64,000 nucleotides of DNA from Falsirhodobacter xinxiangensis (GTDB lineage: Bacteria > Pseudomonadota > Alphaproteobacteria > Rhodobacterales > Rhodobacteraceae), in assembly GCF_004959935.1 (NCBI RefSeq), contig NZ_SMYN01000002.1, forward strand, positions 1 through 64,000. The letters are read 5' to 3'. The position numbers were made by a program, and so were the translations under genes. The notes beneath the pieces were generated by a model. The model ran no database searches, was not told the origin of the DNA, and saw only the letters and a program-made list of their open reading frames with translations. Below are positions 17,520 through 27,385 of the stretch, one piece after another (position 1 is the stretch's first letter; each line of letters opens with the position of its first letter).

Positions 17520-18122
17520 TTGGAAGACGCCGCACGCCACGCCGCCAAGATGGCGAAGATCAAGGCTGCCCGCGACCGCATGATGGAAACGAAGGAGGGC
17601 GAGAAGGGCCTGATCATCGTCCATACCGGGGCGGGCAAGGGCAAAAGCTCGTCCGGGTTCGGGATGATCCTGCGCTGCATCGCCCACGGGATGCCCTGCG
17701 CGGTGGTCCAGTTCATCAAGGGCGCGTGGGACACTGGCGAGCGGCGCTTGCTGACCACGCATTTCGCCGAACTGTGCCAGTTTCACGCCATGGGCGAGGG
17801 TTTTACATGGGAGACGCAGGACAAAGACCGCGACATCGCCGCCGCCCGCGCAGGGTGGGAAAAGGCGAAGGAGCTGATCCTTGATCCCGAAGTGCGGATG
17901 GTCCTGCTGGACGAAATCAACATCGCGCTGCGCTATGACTATCTGGACGTGGCCGAGGTGGTGGCGGTGCTGCGGGACAAGCCGCCGATGACGCATGTGG
18001 TGCTGACCGGCCGCAATGCGAAGCCGGAACTGATCGAGATGGCCGATCTGGTGACCGAGATGACGCTGGTGAAGCACCCGTTCCGCGGCGGCATCAAGGC
18101 GCAGCCGGGGGTGGAGTTCTGA
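17520..18122 (+). CDS. cobO: corrinoid adenosyltransferase CobO
   Basis: ATP:cob(I)alamin adenosyltransferase of the CobA/CobO type, which attaches the 5-prime-deoxyadenosyl ligand to cobalt. P-loop [11 protein letters not shown] follows a basic N-terminal segment [16 protein letters not shown], and [14 protein letters not shown] and TGRNAKPEL are family signatures. The start is uncertain. A TTG at 17520 has an ideal AGGAGG six bases upstream and gives the usual 200 residues. An ATG at 17487 in the same frame lacks a ribosome site and would encode the Shine-Dalgarno itself. The gene begins only about 50 bases from the divergent riboswitch, so any promoter of its own lies inside the riboswitch DNA. 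Confidence 0.92.
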   Translation: MEDAARHAAKMAKIKAARDRMMETKEGEKGLIIVHTGAGKGKSSSGFGMILRCIAHGMPCAVVQFIKGAWDTGERRLLTTHFAELCQFHAMGEGFTWETQDKDRDIAAARAGWEKAKELILDPEVRMVLLDEINIALRYDYLDVAEVVAVLRDKPPMTHVVLTGRNAKPELIEMADLVTEMTLVKHPFRGGIKAQPGVEF

Positions 18123-18123
18123 C

Positions 18124-19563
18124 ATGCCGGCGCTGATGATCCAGGGCGCCGGATCGAATGTGGGCAAGTCGATGCTGGTGGCGGGTCTGTGCCGCGCGGC
18201 CAGACTGCGCGGGTTGCGCGTGCTGCCGTTCAAGCCGCAGAACATGTCCAACAACGCGGCCGTGACGGTGGATGGTGGCGAGATCGGGCGCGCGCAGGCA
18301 CTTCAGGCGCTGGCTTGCGGCGTGGACCCGGTCGTCGACATGAACCCGGTGCTGCTGAAGCCCGAGACGGATACCGGATCGCAGGTGATCGTTCAGGGGC
18401 GGCGGGTGGCGACGGTGCGTGCCCGCGACTATGCCGCGATGAAGCCATCCTTGATGACCCCGGTGCTGGAAAGCTTTCGACGGCTGGAGGCGCAGGCGGA
18501 TATCGTCATCGTCGAAGGCGCGGGCAGCCCGGCCGAGGTGAACCTGCGCGCGAACGACATTGCCAATATGGGTTTCGCCAATGCTGCGGGCGTTCCGGTC
18601 GTGCTGGTGGGCGATATCGACCGGGGCGGCGTCATCGCGCAGATGGTGGGGACCAAGGCCGTCCTGCCGTCCGGTGATCGTGTTTCCGGGTTCATCGTCA
18701 ACAAGTTCCGCGGTGATCTTCGCCTGTTCGATGAAGGCTATGCCCTGATCGCGGATAGCACGGGCTGGCGGGGATACGGCACGCTGCCATGGTTCCCCGA
18801 GGCGCATCGTCTGCCCGCCGAGGATGCGCTGGACCTGACGCGCCCCTCCGGCACGGGCGTGAAGATCGCGTGGCTCTGCCTGTCGCGTGTCGCCAATTTC
18901 GACGATCTGGACCCGCTGGCGTCGGAACCGGGTGTGCAGCTGATCATGGTCCGTCCGGGCGAGGCGGTTCCGGGCGATGCGGCCATGGTGATCGTGCCGG
19001 GAACGAAATCGACGCGCGGCGATCTGGACTTCCTGCGCGCGCAAGGCTGGGATATCGACCTTGCCGCGCATCGCCGCCGGGGCGGCCGGGTGCTGGGCAT
19101 CTGCGGCGGGTATCAGATGCTTGGGCGGACGGTGAATGATCCGCAGGGGATCGAGGGGCATTCCGGTGCCGCTCCGGGCCTTGGATTGCTGGACGTGCGA
19201 ACGGTGATGTCACCCGACAAGCATCTGGCGCGGGTGACGGCGCGGCACGCGGCGACGGGGCTGACGATGCAGGGGTATGAGATCCACATCGGGCGCACGG
19301 ATGGCCCAGATTGCGCGCGCCCGTTCGCCTTTGTCGATGGACGGGGCGAAGGCGCGGTCTCTGCCGATGGGCTGGTCATGGGCAGCTATCTTCACGGCAT
19401 GTTCGCGGATGACGATTTCCGCGCGGCCTTCCTTGCCGATCTGGGCGTGCGGTCGGACCTGCGCTATGCCGCCGGGGTCGAGGATGTGCTGGACCGCCTT
19501 GCCGCGCATGTCGAGGCGCATCTGGACGTGACGGGTCTTCTGTCACTTGCCAAGGGCGGCTGA
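18124..19563 (+). CDS. cobQ: adenosylcobyric acid synthase CobQ
   Basis: Amidates the b, d, e and g side chains of adenosylcobyrinate a,c-diamide using glutamine and ATP. The 479-residue protein has the N-terminal ATPase motif GAGSNVGKS (residues 8-16), [13 protein letters not shown] typical of CobQ, and a C-terminal glutamine amidotransferase domain with its nucleophile in [10 protein letters not shown] and SYLHGMF near the end. It starts one base after the cobO stop. Its last 21 bases overlap the oppositely oriented threonine-phosphate decarboxylase gene. Confidence 0.95.
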   Translation: MPALMIQGAGSNVGKSMLVAGLCRAARLRGLRVLPFKPQNMSNNAAVTVDGGEIGRAQALQALACGVDPVVDMNPVLLKPETDTGSQVIVQGRRVATVRARDYAAMKPSLMTPVLESFRRLEAQADIVIVEGAGSPAEVNLRANDIANMGFANAAGVPVVLVGDIDRGGVIAQMVGTKAVLPSGDRVSGFIVNKFRGDLRLFDEGYALIADSTGWRGYGTLPWFPEAHRLPAEDALDLTRPSGTGVKIAWLCLSRVANFDDLDPLASEPGVQLIMVRPGEAVPGDAAMVIVPGTKSTRGDLDFLRAQGWDIDLAAHRRRGGRVLGICGGYQMLGRTVNDPQGIEGHSGAAPGLGLLDVRTVMSPDKHLARVTARHAATGLTMQGYEIHIGRTDGPDCARPFAFVDGRGEGAVSADGLVMGSYLHGMFADDDFRAAFLADLGVRSDLRYAAGVEDVLDRLAAHVEAHLDVTGLLSLAKGG

Positions 19564-20499
19564 GAGGCGCGCCCATTCCTCCTCGGTTCCCGGAAGGCCC
19601 AGCCGCAGCCAGCGGTCGTGCCAGGGGAAGATGCGGCTCCAGATCCGGTGGCGGGCAAGGCGTTCCTGCGCGGCGACGGCATCGCCGGCATCGTAAAGGC
19701 GGAACAGATGCGCCCCGCCGACCAGCCGCCAGCCGGCGCCGGATGCCAGCGCATCGGCCCGCCGCGCATCCTCTGCCAGCCGCCGGGCCGTCTGCCCCGC
19801 CCAGTCCGCATCGGCCAGTGCCACGCGCCCGATCTCCAGCGCGGCGCCGGACACGGGCCACGGCCCTGCCATCGCACCCAGCGCGGCAATATCGGCCTCG
19901 TGCCCCGCAACGAACCCAAGCCTGACCCCGGCAAGGCCATAGAACTTCCCGAAACTCCGCAGCACCAGCAGCCCCGGACGCCCCGCCTGCGCCAGCAGCG
20001 ACAGGTCGGGAACCGGGTCGGCAAAGCTTTCGTCCACCACCAGCAGCCCGACATCCAGCGCCGCAAGCGCCTCGGGCGCATGGCTTTGCCCGTCGGGATT
20101 GTTGGGATTGACGAGGACGGCCAGATCCGCCCCGGACAGTGCGGCAAGATCGGCGCAGGGTTCCACCCGCCAACCAGCGGCGGCAAGCGTGGCGGCGTGT
20201 TCGTTATAGGTGGGCGAGAGCACCCGTGCGAGGCCCGACGGGCGCAGGCGAGGGATCATCTGGATCGCCGCTTGTGCCCCGGCGGTGGCCAGCATCGGCG
20301 CGGTGCAGCCCCAGGCTTTGCGGGCGGCAGCGATCAGCGCAGCTTTGGCACAAGCGGTGGGCAGGGCCGTCCACGCTTCTGGCGGAAGCGGCGGGATGGG
20401 ATAGGGGCAGCGGTTGATCCCGGTGGACAGGTCGATCCAGCCCGTCCCGCCGAACCGTTCCATCGCAGCGTCGATATTGCCGCCGTGATCGCGCGTCAT
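19543..20499 (-). CDS. cobC: L-threonine-O-3-phosphate decarboxylase
   Basis: PLP enzyme that makes (R)-1-aminopropan-2-ol O-2-phosphate, the linker between the corrin ring and the nucleotide loop. It is called CobC in Pseudomonas denitrificans and CobD in Salmonella. The 318-residue fold-type I aminotransferase-like protein shows the N-terminal HGGNID and [12 protein letters not shown] motifs specific to this subfamily, NPNNPDG, and the PLP lysine in [14 protein letters not shown]. The start at 20499 overlaps the cbiB stop. Its substrate is made by the threonine kinase encoded two genes upstream. Confidence 0.92.
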   Translation of the reverse strand: MTRDHGGNIDAAMERFGGTGWIDLSTGINRCPYPIPPLPPEAWTALPTACAKAALIAAARKAWGCTAPMLATAGAQAAIQMIPRLRPSGLARVLSPTYNEHAATLAAAGWRVEPCADLAALSGADLAVLVNPNNPDGQSHAPEALAALDVGLLVVDESFADPVPDLSLLAQAGRPGLLVLRSFGKFYGLAGVRLGFVAGHEADIAALGAMAGPWPVSGAALEIGRVALADADWAGQTARRLAEDARRADALASGAGWRLVGGAHLFRLYDAGDAVAAQERLARHRIWSRIFPWHDRWLRLGLPGTEEEWARLSAALGK

Positions 20500-21422
20500 G
20501 CCAGACCTCCAAGCAAAAGCACCAAACCGGCCAGCAGCACGCCCCGGCGGAATATCCGCAGCGCACCGGCCAGATCGTCGGCAGCCGGATCGCGTGCGCC
20601 CTCGTTCAGCCACGGCTCGGGCGTTACATGTCCGGCATAGGCGCGAGGCCCCGAAAGGCGGATGCCCAGCACATGGGCCATCGCCGCCTCGGGCCATCCG
20701 GCATTGGGCGATCGGTGGCGCGGCGCATCGGCGACCGTGCCCCGCGCCACGTTCCGCCCTGCTGCCAGCGCCAGAACCAGCGCGGTCAGCCGAGCGGGAA
20801 CAAGGTTCGCCGCATCGTCCAGCCGTGCCGCCACGCGCCCGAAGTGAAGGTATCGGTCGCTGCGATGACCGATCATGGAATCGAGCGTATTCACCGCCTT
20901 GTATCCCGCGATCCCCGGCAGGCCGAACAGCGCCCCCCAGAATAGCGGCGCGATAACCCCGTCCGAGGCGTTTTCGGACAGGCTCTCGATGGCGGCGCGG
21001 GCGATTCCCGCCTCGTCCAGCTGCGCCGGATCGCGCCCGACGATCATCGCGACCGCGCTGCGCGCCCCGTCCATATCCCCCGCCGCCAAGGGCCGGGCCA
21101 CGGCCGCAACGTGATCGTGCAGCGACCGCGCGGCCACCAGCGGCCAGCACAGCACCCCGGTCAGGATCGTGCCCGCCCAGCCACCGGGGACCATGCGCTG
21201 GATCAGCATCGCAATCCCGACCGTCAGGATCACGACGCCCAGCGCGGCGACTGCCCCATTCCGCAGGCGGGCCGTGTCCGATCCCTTGTTCAGCCGCGCC
21301 TCGGCTGCTGCGATTGCGGCGCCGATCCATGTCACCGGATGGCCGATCCGGGCGTAGAAGCGGGCGGGCCAGCCAAACGCCGCCTCGATGCAAAGGGCGA
21401 GGGCCATGGCGGTCAGGAACAT
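20496..21422 (-). CDS. cbiB: adenosylcobinamide-phosphate synthase CbiB (CobD)
   Basis: Integral membrane enzyme joining adenosylcobyric acid to aminopropanol phosphate. The 308-residue protein has several membrane segments and the family motifs HPVTWIG near the N-terminus, ESLSENASDGVIAPLFW in the centre and YKAVNTLDSMIGHRSDRYLHFG. The start MFLTAMAL at 21422 overlaps the end of the threonine kinase gene by ten bases, and its own stop overlaps the decarboxylase start (ATGA), so the linker genes are tightly coupled. It acts in the inner membrane, as does CobS. Confidence 0.95.
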   Translation of the reverse strand: MFLTAMALALCIEAAFGWPARFYARIGHPVTWIGAAIAAAEARLNKGSDTARLRNGAVAALGVVILTVGIAMLIQRMVPGGWAGTILTGVLCWPLVAARSLHDHVAAVARPLAAGDMDGARSAVAMIVGRDPAQLDEAGIARAAIESLSENASDGVIAPLFWGALFGLPGIAGYKAVNTLDSMIGHRSDRYLHFGRVAARLDDAANLVPARLTALVLALAAGRNVARGTVADAPRHRSPNAGWPEAAMAHVLGIRLSGPRAYAGHVTPEPWLNEGARDPAADDLAGALRIFRRGVLLAGLVLLLGGLA

Positions 21423-22186
21423 GGGCGATCTCCCACGCGGAACTGGCGAATGTGGCGGAAACCGGCAGCGCGCAGGTCCGCACCAGCAAGCGGCGGCACG
21501 GCTCCGGGGCGGAACAGCAGCGCCCGTGCCGATCCGGTATGTGCGATGGACCAGCCAAGCGCGCCATGCCGTGCCGCCAGTGCGGCGGTCGGATCGCCCG
21601 CTGGCCCGCGCAGCGCCAGCGTCCGCATGGCCGAAAGGGTGGCAAGTTCGGCAAGCCGCGCGGCATCGCTGCAAGCGCCGGACCAGCGCGCGACAAGATC
21701 GGCGATGTCGGGAAAATGCCGGTCCGCCGCGCGGGTGCGGATGGGTGGTCCGACAAAGCCGCCAAGAACCTCCAGCCCGGCGATCGGCGGCAAGCGCTCC
21801 AGCACTGCCGCACGGCGCGACGCCCAAAGCAGCCGTTCCGGCGCGGGCCACATCAGCGGATCGCTTGCGCCTTCGACATCCAGACAGGCGGCGGCAATGC
21901 GCAGAGGGTCGGTCTCTCCCATCAGCCGTGCTGCGGCGACCAGAGCGGCGGTCGAAGCGCCAGCCCCGCCGCCCGGCGGCATCGTGGCGCGCAGAATGAA
22001 CCGCCCGGACGCGCCGCGCAGCAGCCGGCGCAGTTGCACCTTGGCCGGGCCATGCACCGAAAAAGCACCGGGCAGACGCCGCCCCTCCACCCAGAGGGCA
22101 TCGCAGGGCAGGGTGATCAGCGCGATATCTTCCCCGATCCGGCCCTGTAAAAGTTCCCCGAAATGCCCGGCGACGCGCAGGATCAT
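21413..22186 (-). CDS. L-threonine kinase, PduX/BluE-like (GHMP family)
   Basis: A 257-residue GHMP-superfamily kinase resembling PduX and the Rhodobacter BluE protein, which supply L-threonine phosphate for the aminopropanol linker. The N-terminus GHFGELLQGR matches the family's opening strand, and MPPGGGAGASTAAL is the glycine-rich ATP motif of GHMP kinases. The start is taken as the ATG at 22186, which overlaps the phosphatase stop (ATGA); an ATG seven codons upstream (22207) is an alternative. Being coupled to the decarboxylase that uses threonine phosphate strongly supports the function. Confidence 0.85.
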   Translation of the reverse strand: MILRVAGHFGELLQGRIGEDIALITLPCDALWVEGRRLPGAFSVHGPAKVQLRRLLRGASGRFILRATMPPGGGAGASTAALVAAARLMGETDPLRIAAACLDVEGASDPLMWPAPERLLWASRRAAVLERLPPIAGLEVLGGFVGPPIRTRAADRHFPDIADLVARWSGACSDAARLAELATLSAMRTLALRGPAGDPTAALAARHGALGWSIAHTGSARALLFRPGAVPPLAGADLRAAGFRHIRQFRVGDRPCS

Positions 22187-22746
22187 GTCAGGAGAAGGTT
22201 GACGCATCGCACCGCCCAGCCCGCATCGCCCACGCGCGCAAGGCGGGTGACCGACAGCGGGGCGACGTCGAACGCGAGCGCGGCCCCGATGTCGTCCAGG
22301 GCGAGCGCCAGCGCGGCGCGGATGGTCCCGGCGTGGCACAGCACGGCGCTGCGCCCCTCGGCTGCGGCGATCCGGTCCAATGCGGGCCATGTGCGCACGC
22401 AAAGATCGGCAAAGCTTTCGCCGCCGGGTGGGGACATCTCTGCCAGCGCCTCGCGCGGCTGCGGGCCAAGGTCGGGCATCACCGATGGCGGCTGCCCCTC
22501 CCAAGCGCCGAAATCCTGTTCCCAAAGGATGGCGTCCGTGACCGGAATGCGCGCGGGCCAAAGGGCATGGGCGGTCTGAACGCATCGCTGCGCCGGGCTG
22601 GAGATGACCCGCGCGACCGGACCGATGCGAAGGGCAGCCTCGGCCATCGCGGCGGCTGGCGGAAGATCCGCGGCCACGTCCCGGCGGCCCGTGACAAGTC
22701 CTCCCGTCAGGGCGGGCGCGTGGCGGATCAGCACAAGCTCGTTCAT
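22183..22746 (-). CDS. histidine phosphatase, probable alpha-ribazole phosphatase
   Basis: A 187-residue phosphoglycerate-mutase-like histidine phosphatase. LIRHAP near residues 6-11 holds the phospho-accepting His after the catalytic Arg. SSPAQRCVQTA and the later CHAGTIRAAL supply the other catalytic residues. In a B12 gene cluster this family usually removes the phosphate from alpha-ribazole-5-phosphate or adenosylcobalamin-5-phosphate (CobC of Salmonella). It leads the leftward linker genes and diverges from cobU with 79 bases between the starts. Activity towards another phosphate ester cannot be excluded. Confidence 0.82.
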   Translation of the reverse strand: MNELVLIRHAPALTGGLVTGRRDVAADLPPAAAMAEAALRIGPVARVISSPAQRCVQTAHALWPARIPVTDAILWEQDFGAWEGQPPSVMPDLGPQPREALAEMSPPGGESFADLCVRTWPALDRIAAAEGRSAVLCHAGTIRAALALALDDIGAALAFDVAPLSVTRLARVGDAGWAVRCVNLLLT

Positions 22747-22825
22747 CGGCAGCGGTTCAGCCCCTTGTTTCGCCGTTGGTTTAGTGCTTTGTGCGCCCCC
22801 ATCACAAGCATCAAAAGGGGGCGGG

Positions 22826-23329
22826 ATGATCCTGCTTGTCACCGGGGGTGCAAGGTCGGGCAAGAGCCGTCACGCGGAAGATCGCGTCCGGGCGCTTGGC
22901 GGCCAGCCCGTCTATATCGCCACCGCAACCGCCGGCGACGACGAGATGCGCGCCCGCATCGAGGCTCACCGCGCCCAGCGCGGCGATGGCTGGCACGAGG
23001 TCGAGGCCCCGACCGACCTGTGCGCGGCGCTGCTGGCGACCGACGGAATCGGGCCGCGGCTGGTGGACTGCCTGACGCTTTGGCTGTCCAACCTGATGCT
23101 GGCGGGCCGCGACTGGCGGATCGAGGGCGAGGCGCTGGCCCGTGCGCTGGCGGTGCAGACATCGCCGGTGGTGCTGGTCTCGAACGAGGTCGGCATGGGT
23201 CTGGTGCCGGAGACTCCTCTTGGACGCGCATTCCGCGATGCGCAGGGCATCCTGAACCAGATGGTGGCCACGGTGGCGGCCGAGGTCGAATTCACCGTCG
23301 CGGGCCTGCCGCTGAGGGTGAAGGGATGA
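22826..23329 (+). CDS. cobU: adenosylcobinamide kinase/guanylyltransferase CobU (CobP)
   Basis: Bifunctional enzyme that phosphorylates adenosylcobinamide and transfers GMP to it, making adenosylcobinamide-GDP. The 167-residue protein has the P-loop GGARSGKSRHAE at residues 7-18, IATATAGDDEM, a histidine in the IEAHRAQRG stretch where the family carries its guanylylated His, and VSNEVGMGLVPETPLGR typical of CobU. The start MILLVTGG at 22826 is preceded by AAAAGGGGG. It begins the rightward cobU-cobT-cobS set; the next gene overlaps its end by four bases. Confidence 0.95.
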   Translation: MILLVTGGARSGKSRHAEDRVRALGGQPVYIATATAGDDEMRARIEAHRAQRGDGWHEVEAPTDLCAALLATDGIGPRLVDCLTLWLSNLMLAGRDWRIEGEALARALAVQTSPVVLVSNEVGMGLVPETPLGRAFRDAQGILNQMVATVAAEVEFTVAGLPLRVKG

Positions 23330-24282
23330 GCGCACCATCGCTGCCTGAAGCCGACATCGCGGCCCGAGCCGAGGCGCTTGCCCGTCAGGCACAGTTGACG
23401 AAGCCCTCCGGGAGCCTCGGGCGGCTGGAGGAACTGGCCGTATTCCTCGCGGGGTGGCGGGGAACGCGCCTCGATGCGGCACAGGCGCTGGTCTTTGCGG
23501 GCAATCATGGCATCTGCGCGCGCGGCGTGAATCCGTTCCCGCAAGAGGTGACGGCCCAGATGGTCGCCAACTTCCGCGCCGGAGGGGCTGCGATCAATCA
23601 GCTTTGCCGCGTGGCGGGGGCACAGCTTTCGGCGGTTGCGCTGGACCTTGACCGGCCGACGCAGGATTTCACCGCCGCCCCGGCGATGGATGAGGCCGAG
23701 GTTCGCGCAGCGATGGATGCGGGCGCGGCGGCGGTCGATCCAGACGCGGACATCCTGATCCTGGGCGAAATGGGGATCGGCAATTCGACGGTCGCGGCAG
23801 GGCTTGCCGCGGCAATGTTCGGCGGGACCGGCGCCGATTGGGTGGGGCCGGGGACGGGGTCCGATGCGCAGGGCATCTCGCTCAAGGCGCGGGTGGTGGA
23901 CGAGGGGCTGGCGCTTCACGCGGGCCTGCTGCGCGAGCCTCTGGGTGCGCTTCGGGCCTTCGGCGGGCGGGAGCAGGCGGCGATCTGCGGCGCGGTTCTG
24001 GCGGCGCGGAAGGCGCGGATTCCGGTCATCCTTGACGGGTTCGTCTGCACCGCCGCTGCGGCGACCCTTGGGCCCAAGGCGCTGGAACATTGCCTGATCG
24101 GCCATGGCAGCGCCGAGCCGGGGCATGCGCGGCTTTGTGCTTTGATGGGCAAGGAGCCGATCCTCGATCTGGGGATGCGGCTGGGCGAAGGGTCTGGGGC
24201 CGCGGTTGCGCTGATGGTTGTGCGGGCGGCGGCGGCGATGCATGACGGCATGGCGACCTTTGCCGAGGCCGGGATCGGATGA
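23326..24282 (+). CDS. cobT: nicotinate-nucleotide:dimethylbenzimidazole phosphoribosyltransferase CobT
   Basis: Activates the lower ligand by making alpha-ribazole phosphate from nicotinate mononucleotide and dimethylbenzimidazole. It is named CobU in Pseudomonas denitrificans and is not the chelatase CobT. The 318-residue protein contains [46 protein letters not shown] and, near the C-terminus, [10 protein letters not shown] with the catalytic glutamate. The start overlaps the cobU stop (ATGA), and its own stop overlaps the cobS start. No BluB gene for making dimethylbenzimidazole is in the window. Confidence 0.95.
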   Translation: MSAPSLPEADIAARAEALARQAQLTKPSGSLGRLEELAVFLAGWRGTRLDAAQALVFAGNHGICARGVNPFPQEVTAQMVANFRAGGAAINQLCRVAGAQLSAVALDLDRPTQDFTAAPAMDEAEVRAAMDAGAAAVDPDADILILGEMGIGNSTVAAGLAAAMFGGTGADWVGPGTGSDAQGISLKARVVDEGLALHAGLLREPLGALRAFGGREQAAICGAVLAARKARIPVILDGFVCTAAAATLGPKALEHCLIGHGSAEPGHARLCALMGKEPILDLGMRLGEGSGAAVALMVVRAAAAMHDGMATFAEAGIG

Positions 24283-25013
24283 TCCGCGCCCGGCTGGACG
24301 AGGCGCGACTAGCGGTGATGACGCTCAGCCGCCTGCCCGTGGGGCGGATCGTGCGGGTGGTTCCGATGGGCGCGGCGGTCTGGGCCTATCCTCTGGCCGG
24401 GCTGATCGTCGGCGCTGTCGGCGCGGCGGCGCTTTGGGCGGGCGATGCGCTGGGCCTGCCGCCATTGGCCTCGGCTTTGCTGGCAATCGCGGCGGGGGCG
24501 CTGGTCACGGGCGGGCTGCACGAGGATGGGCTCGCGGATCTGGCCGATGGCTACGGCGGGGGCACCACGCCCGAACGGCGGCTGGAGATCATGCGCGACA
24601 GCCGCATTGGCGCGCATGGGGCACTGGCGCTGATGTTGGCGGTGGGACTGCTCGCCTCGCTGATCGCGGCCGCTCCGCTTTGGCAGGGAATGATCGCCAT
24701 CGGCGCGATCAGCCGTGCAGGGCTGGCGCTGCCGATGATCCTGATGCCGCAGGCGCGGGAAGGCGGATTCGGGGCCGCCGCCGCGCAAGGGCTGGACTGG
24801 GGACGCGTCGCCAGCGCCCTTTTGATCGGGCTCGCGGTCGCGCTGTTGCTGGTGCCGGGGGCGCTTGCGCTTTTCGCGGCGGTGATTGCGGTGCAGATGG
24901 CGGTCGCCGCCACCGCACAACGCAGGCTTGGCGGTCTGACGGGGGATGTTCTTGGCGCGGCGCAGGTGCTCGGCTCGGTCGCCGGGTGGATTGCCTTCGC
25001 GGCGATGCGCTAG
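24279..25013 (+). CDS. cobS: adenosylcobinamide-GDP ribazoletransferase CobS (CobV)
   Basis: Inner-membrane enzyme for the last assembly step, joining adenosylcobinamide-GDP with alpha-ribazole phosphate. The 244-residue, mostly hydrophobic protein has about six membrane segments and the strongly conserved [14 protein letters not shown] motif near residues 77-90, where acidic residues bind metal and pyrophosphate. RDSRIGAHG follows. The start overlaps the cobT stop by four bases. It is the last rightward B12 gene; tex starts 60 bases later with its own ribosome site. Confidence 0.95.
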   Translation: MIRARLDEARLAVMTLSRLPVGRIVRVVPMGAAVWAYPLAGLIVGAVGAAALWAGDALGLPPLASALLAIAAGALVTGGLHEDGLADLADGYGGGTTPERRLEIMRDSRIGAHGALALMLAVGLLASLIAAAPLWQGMIAIGAISRAGLALPMILMPQAREGGFGAAAAQGLDWGRVASALLIGLAVALLLVPGALALFAAVIAVQMAVAATAQRRLGGLTGDVLGAAQVLGSVAGWIAFAAMR

Positions 25014-25073
25014 CATCCCTTTTGCCGGGCGCGGGCTTTGGGTAAGGTGGCCCTCCCTGAACGGAGCCACGAC

Positions 25074-27356
25074 ATGATCATCGACCCCATCCGCCGCATT
25101 CCCGCCCTGATCGCCGCCGAAATCTCGGCCGAGGCCCGGCAGGTGGCGGCCGCGATCGAGCTTCTGGACGGCGGCGCGACGGTCCCATTCGTCGCCCGTT
25201 ACCGCAAGGAAGTGACAGGGGGGCTGGACGACACGCAGCTTCGCACGCTGGCCGAACGGCTCGCCTATCTGCGGGAGCTGGAAGCGCGGCGGGCGGCGAT
25301 TCTGTCCTCGATCCGCGATCAGGGCAAGCTGACGGATGCGCTGGAAGGTCAGATCGGCAAGGTGATGACCAAGGCCGAGCTTGAGGACATCTATCTGCCC
25401 TACAAGCCGAAACGCCGGACCAAGGCGATGATCGCACGGGAAAACGGCCTCGCGCCGCTGGTCGATGCGATCCTTGCCGACCGGACGCAGGATCCGGCGG
25501 CGCTGGCGGGCCGGTTCGTCACCGAGAATGTGCCGGATACCAAGGCCGCGCTGGAAGGCGCACGCGACATCGTGGCCGAGGCGCTGGCCGAGAATGCCGA
25601 CCTGCTCGGCCGTCTGCGCACGCATATGAAATCGGTGGGGCGGATCGCCGCGAAAGTTGTCGCGGGGAAGGAGGCCGAGGGGGCGAAATTCTCGGACTAT
25701 TTCGCGCATACCGAGGATTGGTCCAAGGCAGCGGGTCACCGCGTTCTGGCCATGCTGCGCGGGCGGAACGAAGGCTTCCTGATGCTGGATCTGGAGATCG
25801 ACGCCGACGCCCCGCGCGGGCAAAGCCCGGCCGAACGGATGGCCGGCGCGGCGTTGGGCGCGGCGGGGCAGGGAAAGGGCGATCTGTGGCTGCGCGAGGC
25901 GGCGGCCTGGGCGTGGCGGATCAAGCTTCGGACCTCGCTGACGCTGGACCTGATGGCCGAGATGCGCGAGCGGGCCGAGGCGGAGGCGATCAATGTGTTC
26001 GCGCGGAACCTGAAGGATCTGCTGCTGGCCGCGCCCGCGGGGGGCAAGGTCACGCTGGGCGTCGATCCGGGCGTCCGCACGGGCTGCAAGCTGGCGGTGA
26101 TCGACGCGACGGGCAAGGTGCTGGAGACGGGGACGATCTATCCCTTCCAACCCAAGAACGACCTGCGCGGGGCCTCTGCCGATCTGGCGCGGATGATCCG
26201 CGCGCTTGGGGTGAAGCTGGTCGCCATCGGCAACGGCACCGCCAGCCGCGAGACGGAGAAATTGGTCGCCGACGTGATCTCGGCCCTGCCGGATAAGCCG
26301 GTGAAGGTGATCGTGTCCGAAGCAGGGGCGTCCGTCTATTCCGCGTCCGAACTGGCTGCGAAGGAATTTCCGGGGCTGGACGTGTCCTTGCGCGGCGCGG
26401 TGTCCATCGCGCGGCGTTTGCAGGACCCGCTGGCCGAACTGGTGAAGATCGAGCCGAAAAGCATCGGCGTCGGTCAGTATCAGCATGACGTGGACCAGCA
26501 CCGCCTGTCGAAACAGTTGGAAGCCGTGGTCGAGGATGCGGTGAACGCGGTCGGGGTGGACCTGAACACCGCCTCGGCCCCGCTTCTGGCGCGGGTGTCG
26601 GGGCTGGGCGCATCGCTGGCCGAAAGCATCGTGGCGCATCGCGACTCCGTGGGTCGGTTCAACACCCGGCGCGAATTGCTGAAAGTGGCACGTCTTGGGC
26701 CGAAGGCGTTCGAGCAGGCGGCGGGCTTCCTGCGCATTCCAGATGGCAAGGAACCGCTGGATGCCTCATCGGTCCACCCCGAGGCTTATGATGTTGCGCG
26801 GCGCATCGTTGCCGCCTGTGGGCGCGACCTGCGTGCGCTGATGGGTGACAGCGCCGCGCTGAAATCGGTGAACGCGCGCGATTTCATCGACGAACGCTTC
26901 GGACTGCCCACTGTGCGCGACATTCTGGCGGAACTGGAGAAACCGGGCCGCGACCCGCGCCCCAGCTTCAAGACCGCGACCTTTGCCGAAGGCGTGGACG
27001 ACATCAAGGACCTGAAACCGGGGATGCTGCTGGAAGGCACGGTCACCAACGTCGCGGCCTTTGGTGCCTTCGTCGATATCGGTGTGCATCAGGACGGGCT
27101 GGTCCATGTCAGCCAGCTTGCCGATCGTTTCGTCAAGGACCCGCACGAGGTGGTGAAGGCGGGCGACGTGGTGAAGGTGCGCGTGACCGAGGTGGATGTG
27201 CCGCGCAAACGCATTGGCCTGACGATGCGCAAGGATGGCGGCGCGGCCCCCGCGCCGCAGGAAAAACGCGAGCGTGCGCGCGGCCCGATGCAGTCGGCAC
27301 CGCAATCTTCGGGTGGCGGGGCGTTCGCGGATGCGCTGAAGGGGCTGCGGAAATAG
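25074..27356 (+). CDS. tex: Tex-family RNA-binding transcription accessory protein
   Basis: A 760-residue homologue of Tex, a cytoplasmic nucleic-acid-binding protein related to eukaryotic Spt6. Domains in order are the N-terminal Tex/HTH region ([20 protein letters not shown]), a YqgF/RNase-H-like domain beginning around [19 protein letters not shown], helix-hairpin-helix repeats ([15 protein letters not shown]) and a C-terminal S1 domain ([30 protein letters not shown]). The ATG at 25074 has GGAG upstream and is preferred to one twelve codons earlier. It ends at a bidirectional terminator shared with ssb. Confidence 0.95.
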   Translation: MIIDPIRRIPALIAAEISAEARQVAAAIELLDGGATVPFVARYRKEVTGGLDDTQLRTLAERLAYLRELEARRAAILSSIRDQGKLTDALEGQIGKVMTKAELEDIYLPYKPKRRTKAMIARENGLAPLVDAILADRTQDPAALAGRFVTENVPDTKAALEGARDIVAEALAENADLLGRLRTHMKSVGRIAAKVVAGKEAEGAKFSDYFAHTEDWSKAAGHRVLAMLRGRNEGFLMLDLEIDADAPRGQSPAERMAGAALGAAGQGKGDLWLREAAAWAWRIKLRTSLTLDLMAEMRERAEAEAINVFARNLKDLLLAAPAGGKVTLGVDPGVRTGCKLAVIDATGKVLETGTIYPFQPKNDLRGASADLARMIRALGVKLVAIGNGTASRETEKLVADVISALPDKPVKVIVSEAGASVYSASELAAKEFPGLDVSLRGAVSIARRLQDPLAELVKIEPKSIGVGQYQHDVDQHRLSKQLEAVVEDAVNAVGVDLNTASAPLLARVSGLGASLAESIVAHRDSVGRFNTRRELLKVARLGPKAFEQAAGFLRIPDGKEPLDASSVHPEAYDVARRIVAACGRDLRALMGDSAALKSVNARDFIDERFGLPTVRDILAELEKPGRDPRPSFKTATFAEGVDDIKDLKPGMLLEGTVTNVAAFGAFVDIGVHQDGLVHVSQLADRFVKDPHEVVKAGDVVKVRVTEVDVPRKRIGLTMRKDGGAAPAPQEKRERARGPMQSAPQSSGGGAFADALKGLRK

Positions 27357-27357
27357 G

Positions 27358-27381
27358 AAGGGCGGCCAATCGGCCGCCCTT
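27358..27381. terminator. bidirectional intrinsic terminator between tex and ssb
   Basis: A perfect 10-bp stem, AAGGGCGGCC at 27358-27367 and GGCCGCCCTT at 27372-27381, with a four-base loop. T-runs or A-runs lie on both sides, so it can terminate transcripts from both convergent genes. Confidence 0.9.
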
Positions 27382-27385
27382 TTCA

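Noticed and set aside
22747-22825. Second cobalamin riboswitch upstream of cobU or the phosphatase gene
   Set aside because: The gap is only 79 bases and lacks the B12 box and the aptamer core.
24309-26639. 776-codon minus-strand open frame over cobS and tex
   Set aside because: Spans two real genes on the other strand and has shadow-type composition.
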